A DNA stretch of 64,000 bases, from contig NZ_CP095049.1 in the NCBI RefSeq assembly GCF_022919135.1, positions 558,001-622,000 of the forward strand. Direction: 5' to 3'. The stretch comes from Hymenobacter cellulosivorans (lineage in GTDB: Bacteria; Bacteroidota; Bacteroidia; Cytophagales; Hymenobacteraceae). This document shows, one piece after another, positions 57,964 through 64,000 of this stretch. A program made the translations under genes and the position numbers. The notes under the pieces are model-generated. The model was not told the DNA's origin and did not search any database. It saw nothing but the letters and a program-made list of their open reading frames with translations. The first letter of the stretch is position 1. The number at the start of each line of letters is the position of its first letter.

Positions 57964-58256
57964 AGAAGCGGGGAGGAAAAGCCAGTTGGCCTAAGATACG
58001 CAAACGGCCCGGGAAGCGCTGCCTCGGGGTGGGCCCCGGTGTTACCGCCCGGGCTATTTTGAGCGGCCGTTTTCTCCCGCCGACTAGGAGCCAGCAGGGC
58101 AGTAGAACCGGGACAATGAGTTCGATTTAATCCTATTTCAACGGCTTATTTCTTCATCCCAACTTCATCAACAATGCTTAACAGAACCCACTAATAAACA
58201 ATTATTTACACCACAAATATCAATACTCAAGCATTCCTTCTTCGCCGGTTTTAGGT
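57964..58256. other. Divergent intergenic region
   Basis: About 290 bases with no gene; GC-rich beside the aldehyde dehydrogenase start and AT-rich (ATTATTTACA at 58201-58210) toward the PAP2 gene. Promoters for both directions must lie here; only the PAP2 -7 element is convincing. Confidence 0.4.
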
Positions 58257-58264
58257 TACTTTTG
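58257..58264 (+). promoter_or_regulatory. Putative -7 element of the PAP2 phosphatase gene
   Basis: TACTTTTG matches TAnnTTTG; the ATG is 20 bases further. No good -33 TTG seen. Confidence 0.45.
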
Positions 58265-58283
58265 AGCCCGTTTTTTACCGACT

Positions 58284-59393
58284 ATGAGTTTGCTCACGCT
58301 TCCCGATTCTATCCTCCACCCCTTGCTGGTAGCCAGCAGCCTGACGCTGGGCCCGGGCGCTTCGGCGGAGGCTGCGGCCCGACCAATAGTAGCGGCTCCC
58401 GACTCAGGCCGAGCTGAGGCCGTCGCCCTGGCAGCAGCCGACACCACGCGCCGCCCGCCGCGCCGCAGCGACTACCTGATGCCCTCGGGCGTGACCTACC
58501 ACTACGAGCGGCCCAAGCCGTTCCGGTTTTTGCTGAACATTCCGCGCGACGTGGTGGCCTACCCGAAGTTTGCCTTCCAGAAGAAAAACCTGCCCGTAAT
58601 TGGGGGCGTGGTCGTCAGTACTGTCGTGCTCTACGCCTTCGACCAGCAGATTCTGGATGGGGCCAAGCAGTTTGGGCGGCACCTGCACCTCTCGTCGGCC
58701 AGCACCCAGACGACCTTGTTCGACGTGCCCGTGCGCTACGGCAATGGCAAGCAGCTGGATTTGGAGTTTAACTACCCCTCGAACCTGAATAGCGCCATGT
58801 ACTTTCTGGGCGACGGGTGGACTCACCTGAGCATTGCCGGCAGCTTCTGGGCCTACGGTCTGATCGGGCGCGACAACCGGGCTTCGCAAACGGCCAGTCA
58901 GGTGATGGAAGCCGTGTACACCAACGGCCTGGTGGTGCAGGTGCTCAAGCACCTGACGGGCCGGGAAAGTCCGTACACGACGACGTATCCGCGGGGCAAA
59001 ATCCGGCTGTTTCCCAACCAGAAAACCTACAGCCAGCACGTGCCCAACTACGACGCCTACCCCTCGGGCCACCTGAGCACGGCTATGGCTACGGTGACCG
59101 TAATTGCCGAAAACTACCCTGAATACCGCTTCGTGCGGCCCGTAGGCTATTCCCTGATGGGCCTCTTGAGCTACGCCATGCTCAACAACGGCGTGCACTG
59201 GGCCAGTGACTATCCCTTGGCCCTGGCCCTGGGCTACGGCTTTGGCAAAATAGCGGTGATGCACGGCCGGCAGGAAGTAAAGCGTGACCAGGAAACCGGT
59301 CTGCTAATGCCCCAGCCCTGGTATAAGCAGGTACGCCTCACCCCTACTGGCGGTGGTGGCAGCTACGGCCTCACCATGCAGTACCGCTGGTAA
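58284..59393 (+). CDS. PAP2-superfamily phosphatase, envelope-associated
   Basis: 369 residues. A weak N-terminal signal-like segment (LLVASSLTLGPGAS) and a 60-residue polar stretch precede the core. Acid phosphatase motifs: C1 LKHLTGRESPY (K-x6-R-x-S/P), C2 YPSGHLSTAMA (PSGH), C3 NNGVHWASDYPLALALG (catalytic His then Asp). Hydrophobic segments GGVVVSTVVLYAF and MGLLSYAML suggest membrane association. A C-terminal strand YGLTMQYRW ends in an aromatic residue, unusual for PAP2 enzymes and reminiscent of an outer-membrane strand. Candidate substrates are lipid phosphates or polyprenyl diphosphates. Confidence 0.88.
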   Translation: MSLLTLPDSILHPLLVASSLTLGPGASAEAAARPIVAAPDSGRAEAVALAAADTTRRPPRRSDYLMPSGVTYHYERPKPFRFLLNIPRDVVAYPKFAFQKKNLPVIGGVVVSTVVLYAFDQQILDGAKQFGRHLHLSSASTQTTLFDVPVRYGNGKQLDLEFNYPSNLNSAMYFLGDGWTHLSIAGSFWAYGLIGRDNRASQTASQVMEAVYTNGLVVQVLKHLTGRESPYTTTYPRGKIRLFPNQKTYSQHVPNYDAYPSGHLSTAMATVTVIAENYPEYRFVRPVGYSLMGLLSYAMLNNGVHWASDYPLALALGYGFGKIAVMHGRQEVKRDQETGLLMPQPWYKQVRLTPTGGGGSYGLTMQYRW

Positions 59394-59415
59394 GACCCAC
59401 TCCGGTCGGAAACAC

Positions 59416-59450
59416 AAAAAGGCCGAAGCAACAGTTGCTTCGGCCTTTTT
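59416..59450. terminator. Bidirectional terminator
   Basis: 16-bp perfect arms AAAAAGGCCGAAGCAA (59416-59431) and TTGCTTCGGCCTTTTT (59435-59450), three-base loop, between the convergent PAP2 and SDR genes. Confidence 0.9.
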
Positions 59451-59474
59451 CTATCTGCGGATCAACTTTGCAGC

Positions 59475-60338
59475 TTAGGTATTCAGCACCTCGCCGCCGT
59501 TGGGGTGCAGGGCCTGTCCGGTGATGTAGCTGGCGTCTTCGGAGGCCAGGAACACGTAGCAGGGGCCTACTTCCGAAGGCTGGCCGGGACGCTTCATCGT
59601 GGTGTCTTTGCCGAAGGAAGCTACTTTTTCCGCCGGGAAAGTGGCCGGAATCAGGGGCGTCCAGATGGGGCCGGGGGCTACGGCATTCACCCGGATTTTC
59701 TTTTCGGCCAGCTGTTGGGCAATGGAGCGGGTATAGGCCGTAATGGCGCCTTTGGTGGAAGTGTAGTCGACCAGCTGCTGGTTGCCGCGGTAGGCGTTAA
59801 TGGACGACGTGTTGATAATAGAGTCGCCTTCCTGCAGGTGGGCCAGCGCCGCCCGCGTGACGCGCACGAAGGAGAAGAAGTTGACCTGGAAAGTGTCGAG
59901 CCACTGGTCGTCGGTGATTTCAGTCACGTCCTGGCTCACGAACTGCTCGGCGGCGTTGTTGACCAGAATATTGAGCTGGCCCAGTTCCTGCACCGTCTGG
60001 TCAACGATGGACTGGCAGAAGCCGGGCTCCCGCAGGTCGCCGGGCAGGGTAAGGCAGCGGCGGCCTTCCTGCTCCACCAGCTGGCGGGTGTTATAGGCAT
60101 CCTGCTCTTCCTCGGGCAGGTAGGTAAAGGCCACGTCGGCACCTTCGCGGGCAAAGTGCACGGCTATTGAGCGGCCAATGCCACTGTCGCCGCCCGTAAT
60201 CAGCGCCACTTTGCCCTGGAGCTTGTCACTGCCTTTATAGCCGGGCCGGATGTATTCCGGCTGGGGCGTCATTTCCGTTTCGAGACCGGGCTGCTGGTCC
60301 TGCTGCTGCGGGGGCAGCGTGGTGGGCTTGTTTTCCAT
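59475..60338 (-). CDS. Short-chain dehydrogenase, YghA/YhdF-like stress type
   Basis: 287 residues. The ATG at 60338 gives a polar Gln/Pro-rich head (MENKPTTLPPQQQDQQPG) and YIRPGYKGSDKL, a lead typical of the YghA/general-stress SDR group. Core: VALITGGDSGIGRSIAVHFA, ILVNNAAEQ, IINTSSINAYRGN and YTSTKGAITAYT (Ser-Tyr-Lys), RVNAVAPGPIWTPLIP, and the C-terminal GQALHPNGGEVLNT. NAD(P)-dependent; substrate unknown. Lone gene. Confidence 0.93.
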   Translation of the reverse strand: MENKPTTLPPQQQDQQPGLETEMTPQPEYIRPGYKGSDKLQGKVALITGGDSGIGRSIAVHFAREGADVAFTYLPEEEQDAYNTRQLVEQEGRRCLTLPGDLREPGFCQSIVDQTVQELGQLNILVNNAAEQFVSQDVTEITDDQWLDTFQVNFFSFVRVTRAALAHLQEGDSIINTSSINAYRGNQQLVDYTSTKGAITAYTRSIAQQLAEKKIRVNAVAPGPIWTPLIPATFPAEKVASFGKDTTMKRPGQPSEVGPCYVFLASEDASYITGQALHPNGGEVLNT

Positions 60339-60746
60339 AGCGTTGAGGATAAGTGAGGTTGTGCCTTTTTCCAAACGCAGAGAAGCCGGTCGGGTTATGG
60401 CCCAGGTAGGTCTTTTACTCCCCGAACGAGGTGCTTTTCCCCGCAGAATACCTACTTCTAGGTATTGCAGGCAGCTAGCCGAAGTCCTAAATTTGTCCAG
60501 AAAAGATCCTAAAAGCACGGCTTTCTTTCTCGTCATCGAAGAGCTTTACTACCCTACCTACCAGGCTGGGCAGCACTGCTATTCACTTCAGTAACGGGTT
60601 TTAAACCAAACGAATAGCCCTTGCTTGCCGCTGCTATTTACGCTGGTATCGTGCCCTGATGCTTTGCTCATTCTGCGAGCTAGGCTACGGTTAGGATTCA
60701 ATTTTCTCCCGCCCTGCTACTACTTACCCTAACGCAACAGATTTAC

Positions 60747-62243
60747 ATGTTTACTACCCGCCTGTGCGGGCTGATGCTGGCGCTGCTCCCGGGCAGCGTG
60801 GCGGCGCAGCAGCTGTTCAACAGCACCCGCAGCAACTACTCCGGCCTGACTGGAGCCAGCTGGAACCCGGCCAACATTGCCGACAACCGCTACTTTTTCC
60901 AGTTTCAGCTGGCCAGCTTCGACGCCCACGTAACGAATACGGCCTACCGCTACACCGGCGCCTGGAGCCCCCAGACGCCAAACGAGGACCTGGACCTGGA
61001 CAAGAATTTTCTGACCCGCAGCCCCAGCGACAAAGCCAAGTCCTTCAGCGCGGGCCTCAACGTGCGCGGGCCGGGCATTATGCTGCGCATCAGCCCTACC
61101 CAAAGCATTGCCTTCAGCACCCGGGCGCGGGTAGCGTTGCAGGGCAATTCGGTCTCGGAATCTCTGATTGTGAATGCCGTGGACGGGTTCAAGACCCGGG
61201 GCCGGGCCGCCGACAATACCTTCAACCTGAACCTGAACGCCTACTCTGAGTACGACCTAAGCTACGGCCGCGTGGTGCTCGATAAAAGCCTGCACTTTCT
61301 TAAAGCCGGCGTGACGGCCAAGCGCTACGTGGGCTTTGGCTCGGGCTACCTGCAGAGCCGACAGGCCGATTACCAGATTGTGGACAAGACGGCCGCTACC
61401 GGCGACACAATTGTGCGCATCAACGCTCTGGAGGCAGCTTTCGGCTACTCCAACCCCCACGCTTTTGACAACGTGGATGCCAACCAGGCCCTGCAGTGGC
61501 TGAAGGGTGGCGGCGGTAGCGGCGGGGGCTGGGGCCTCGACCTGGGCTTCGTGTATGAGTACCGCCCCAACATGGGCCAGTACCGCTACATCGACAAGAA
61601 AGGCGTGGACCGGCTCGACTACTCCCGCAACAAGTACAAGTACCGCGTGGCCGTGTCGGTGACGGATATCGGCTACATCCGCTACGCCGACAACGCTACG
61701 GCTTTCAACAACATCAAAACCAAGAATTCCGGCGTGAGCGAGTCGGACCTGAACGGTATTGACCTGGACAACTACGAGGCGCGGCTCAACAAAATCCTGC
61801 GTACCCAGAAGCAGCAGCGGGAAAGTGAGTTTGTGGCCGGGGTGCCCACCACGCTGAACGTGGACGTGGACTACCACCTCTACAAGTGGCTGTACGCCAA
61901 CGCGGCGGTCAGCCAGAGCCTGCGCGGTAAGTACGCGGTGGGCATGCGTAGCTTTTCGTACGCCTCCATCACGCCCCGCGTGGAAAGCAAGTGGCTGGAA
62001 GTAGCCACGCCCATCACCATGGCCAACGCCTATCAGACCCTGAACTACGGCCTGATGGTGCGCCTGGGGCCGCTGGTCGTGGGTTCCAACGATATGTCGG
62101 CCTACTTTGCCTCCAGCAACCCCTACGGCTTCAATGGTTACGTCGAACTTTCGCTACTGCAGCTGGCCAACAGCGGCAAAGGCAACAAAAAGCACGGCAA
62201 GTCCCGACTCAAGGACAGCAACGAAATCAAGACCAAGCAATAA
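60747..62243 (+). CDS. Outer-membrane DUF5723 protein
   Basis: 498 residues. Signal peptide MFTTRLCGLMLALLPGSVAAQ. The start of the mature protein NSTRSNYSGLTGASWNPANIADNR (in parts: SGLTGASWNPANIAD) is the DUF5723 lead, and the chain then shows many alternating strands (YDLSYGRVVL, LKAGVTAKRYVGFGSGYL, WGLDLGFVYEYRP, YRVAVSVTDIGYIRYAD) as in FadL-like or PorV-like barrels. Outer membrane. A basic tail (KGNKKHGKSRLKD) follows the last strand. Role unknown; convergent with the TPR gene. Confidence 0.87.
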   Translation: MFTTRLCGLMLALLPGSVAAQQLFNSTRSNYSGLTGASWNPANIADNRYFFQFQLASFDAHVTNTAYRYTGAWSPQTPNEDLDLDKNFLTRSPSDKAKSFSAGLNVRGPGIMLRISPTQSIAFSTRARVALQGNSVSESLIVNAVDGFKTRGRAADNTFNLNLNAYSEYDLSYGRVVLDKSLHFLKAGVTAKRYVGFGSGYLQSRQADYQIVDKTAATGDTIVRINALEAAFGYSNPHAFDNVDANQALQWLKGGGGSGGGWGLDLGFVYEYRPNMGQYRYIDKKGVDRLDYSRNKYKYRVAVSVTDIGYIRYADNATAFNNIKTKNSGVSESDLNGIDLDNYEARLNKILRTQKQQRESEFVAGVPTTLNVDVDYHLYKWLYANAAVSQSLRGKYAVGMRSFSYASITPRVESKWLEVATPITMANAYQTLNYGLMVRLGPLVVGSNDMSAYFASSNPYGFNGYVELSLLQLANSGKGNKKHGKSRLKDSNEIKTKQ

Positions 62244-62248
62244 CTCTC

Positions 62249-62272
62249 AAAGGCGGCCCTGGGGCCGCCTTT
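62249..62272. terminator. Bidirectional terminator
   Basis: AAAGGCGGCCC / GGGCCGCCTTT, 11-bp arms with a two-base loop; overlaps the stop codon of the TPR gene. Confidence 0.8.
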
Positions 62273-63515
62273 ACTTTTTGTGGGTCTTCAGGTACAGCTT
62301 GGCCTCGCGGTACTGCGGCGACTTACGGTCCGACTTATCGGCCACGATGCCGTAGTAGCGCCGGGCCGTTGCTACGTCCTTTTCGTCTTCCGCCATGCGG
62401 CCCAGGTTCAGGTTAGCCGACAGGTAAAAGCCGCTTTCGGTGTCGCCGGTCTGCTCCGAAAACACGATGCAGCGCTGGAAATAGTCCTTGGCTTTCACTA
62501 CGTCCTTGTAGCTGTTTTGCACGATGGAGCCCAGGAAATACGTGGCGTAGCGCCCACTGATACCTTCATAGCCGGGCAGGCCGCGGTTTATCTTGTCCAG
62601 GATTTCGCGGCTCACCCGCTCACACTCTATCATGTCGCCCTGGTGGTAGGCAAGCAGGGCGTAGAAGCGCTGAAAGTAGGCGTTATCGGGGTAGTTGTTG
62701 GCCAAATAGCGGGCCGTGGGCATAGCCGCGGTGAGGTTGTTTTCTTCCGAGTACAGAATGCGCATCAGAAAATACTTGGCTTCCAGACCAGTGTAAAACC
62801 CGTTGCTGGCCACGCTCTTGAGCTGCTGCAAGCCCAGAGCGCGGTTGCCCTTGGGGAACAGCAACAGCACGGGCCGCAGCAGCGGGTAGTTTTCCGAAAT
62901 CCAGACGGCGTAGTAGTTGAACAGGGCCTGGCCAAACAAAAACTCCGGGCTCAGGCCGTTGGCTTCCTTGCTTTCCTGCAGGTAGCGCAGGGCCTTGCGG
63001 CTGCTGACCGTGGCGGCCGTCCAGTTTTTGCGCTCGGCGTTGAGGTGGGCATCGAAGCCGTAGGCGGCCGAGAGGAAAAAGCAGGCTTCGTAGTTCTTGT
63101 TGTCCTGGTCGTAGAGCACTTCGGCTTTGCGCACGGTAGTGTCCATGTAGGCAAAGAAGGCTTTGTCGTACTGCTTGGCCTGCAGGTTGGTAGGCAGAAT
63201 CTTCCACCACTGGTTCAGGCCCATGAGCAGGTAGGGCAAGGGGTGCTCGGGGTAGCGGCGGCGCAGGGAGCGGAATTGCTTTTCGGCCTTGTCGTACTTG
63301 AAGTTGTAGAGGTTGTGAATGGCCCCTTCCAACTCCAGCTGAATATCCTTGTCGAGCATGAGCCAGCCTTTGCCGTCGCGGGCGCCGGGGGCAATGTCCA
63401 CGTTTTCCAGCTCGATCTTGCGGATGGGCCGGGGCAGCTTGGTCGAATCGGGACGCTGGGCAGCAGCCTGCAGTGAGCAATACACCAGGCCCAGAATAAG
63501 CAATAACTGCCGCAT
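62271..63515 (-). CDS. Periplasmic TPR-repeat protein
   Basis: 414 residues. ATG at 63515 gives the signal peptide MRQLLLILGLVYCSLQAAAQ; an in-frame start at 63560 adds 15 residues. The mature chain is helical with TPR-like pairs: LYNFKYDKAEKQFRSLRRRY, YEACFFLSAAYGFDAHLNAE, LNNYPDN-like segment ARYLANNYPDNAYFQRFYAL and YFQRCIVFSEQTGDTES. Likely a scaffold for envelope complexes. No enzymatic motif. Confidence 0.85.
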   Translation of the reverse strand: MRQLLLILGLVYCSLQAAAQRPDSTKLPRPIRKIELENVDIAPGARDGKGWLMLDKDIQLELEGAIHNLYNFKYDKAEKQFRSLRRRYPEHPLPYLLMGLNQWWKILPTNLQAKQYDKAFFAYMDTTVRKAEVLYDQDNKNYEACFFLSAAYGFDAHLNAERKNWTAATVSSRKALRYLQESKEANGLSPEFLFGQALFNYYAVWISENYPLLRPVLLLFPKGNRALGLQQLKSVASNGFYTGLEAKYFLMRILYSEENNLTAAMPTARYLANNYPDNAYFQRFYALLAYHQGDMIECERVSREILDKINRGLPGYEGISGRYATYFLGSIVQNSYKDVVKAKDYFQRCIVFSEQTGDTESGFYLSANLNLGRMAEDEKDVATARRYYGIVADKSDRKSPQYREAKLYLKTHKK

Positions 63516-63848
63516 AAAATCTACTTCGTGTAATGATTGGACGCCTTGACTAAGCCGCAATACGCGGCCCGCAGCTCGACACTCGGCTAGAATAACGTGC
63601 TAGCAGCCGCCTGGTTGGAAAGACATGGCCCGGTAGGGCCTAAAATAACGGCTTTCTTATCAATTGCCTTGGCCCACAGCGAGCAGCCGCCCGACCTCAA
63701 ACACAAATTCAAACCCGGCCCGACGTGAAGAAGCCCTTGCTGCGCGCAGCAAGGGCTTCCAATAACGCATTCACCTATATTTCGGGCCGACGGTTAAGAA
63801 AGCAGGCCGCTGCACGAGCAATCAAATAAAAAGCGGGGCGCTACCAGC
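63516..63848. other. Intergenic region with a 30-bp palindrome
   Basis: 333 bases without a supported gene. The main feature is the palindrome at 63730-63759. Confidence 0.45.
63730..63759. terminator. Perfect 30-bp palindrome, terminator-like
   Basis: GAAGCCCTTGCTGCG immediately followed by its exact reverse complement. Lies about 90 bases past the stop of the partial barrel gene. T-runs are weak, so a repeat element or regulatory hairpin is also possible. Confidence 0.55.
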
Positions 63849-64000
63849 TTAGTTGTCCATGCGCGACTTTTCGGCCTCGATACCGGTGTCGCGGCGCTGG
63901 CTGGCCTTCACGGTTTTCTTACCGAATTTGTAGCTGAAGTTGAGCTTGACGAAGCGGCTTTCGGCTTTGTCCGAGTTGCGGGAATTGAGGCCGCCGGCCA
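63849..64000 (-). CDS. C-terminus of an outer-membrane beta-barrel (TonB-receptor-like) protein, partial
   Basis: The last 50 codons of a minus-strand gene that continues past the window. The visible end includes SRFVKLNFSYKFGKK, then TVKASQRRDTGIEAEKSRMD and a stop. A final aromatic strand (F-x-Y-K-F-G) followed by a short basic tail of this kind is the usual C-terminus of Bacteroidota outer-membrane barrels of the OMP_b-brl_3 / TonB-dependent-receptor group. Nothing more can be said of its function. Confidence 0.75.
   Translation of the reverse strand, partial: AGGLNSRNSDKAESRFVKLNFSYKFGKKTVKASQRRDTGIEAEKSRMDN

Overview
The window reads as a chromosomal stretch of a GC-rich member of the Bacteroidota, most likely Hymenobacteraceae (Hymenobacter-like). 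This is inferred from five secreted proteins with type IX secretion (T9SS) C-terminal sorting domains, DUF4468, DUF5723 and PorT-like envelope families, a TonB-receptor-type barrel C-terminus, and several TAnnTTTG-type -7 promoter elements typical of the phylum. Start codons include TTG and GTG, and clear Shine-Dalgarno sites are rare. I see no prophage, insertion sequence, CRISPR array or replication origin.

Layout. 1-6184: the end of pncB (NAD salvage), a kelch/T9SS surface protein, a DUF4240 protein, a small lipoprotein and an HMA metal-binding protein. 6188-20165: a nucleotide-biosynthesis block, all on the minus strand. In transcription order it holds a dihydroorotate-dehydrogenase-like gene, pyrF, pyrE, purL, purQ, purC, an NTF2-like gene, a GNAT gene, purD, purN, purF, a small secreted protein, purM and a small unknown. 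It supplies most of de novo IMP synthesis (purB, purE/K and purH are absent here) and the last two steps to UMP. 20170-21262: a regulatory region with a possible attenuated leader or small RNA, an operator-like cluster, a second long RNA fold and one small ORF. 21263-24856: a DUF4468 protein, an OlsF-type fused acyltransferase and a lipoprotein nuclease. 25333-29853: two tandem paralogous T9SS proteins, each with three copies of a cysteine-containing module.

30189-35142: a sigma-54 response regulator followed by a five-PAS hybrid kinase with receiver and HPt domains, probably one phosphorelay. 35181-37015: a flavin oxidoreductase, a 41-residue membrane mini-protein, and a secreted protein that is almost only a T9SS sorting domain. 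37191-40214: a three-gene cassette (FAD oxidoreductase, type III polyketide synthase, methyltransferase) probably making a phenolic or quinone lipid. 40227-47246: a deacetylase-family enzyme, a T9SS protein, a tRNA-Val(GAC), a beta-barrel protein, a membrane protein, a GNAT, a PfpI protein, a thioesterase and a DUF3616 protein. 47338-52572: a MacAB-like ABC export operon with two permease paralogues. 52763-64000: two short-chain dehydrogenases, a Spy-like lipoprotein, a GMC oxidase and class-3 aldehyde dehydrogenase pair, a PAP2 phosphatase, a DUF5723 protein, a TPR protein, and the C-terminus of an outer-membrane barrel protein.

The strongest leads for new biology are the terminator-containing leader with an operator cluster (20616-20830), the foldable RNA region (21062-21177), the dihydroorotate-dehydrogenase homologue whose catalytic and substrate loops have changed, the triple-module T9SS pair, the cargo-less T9SS tail protein, and the polyketide cassette. 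Most intergenic gaps between converging or consecutive genes carry strong hairpin terminators.
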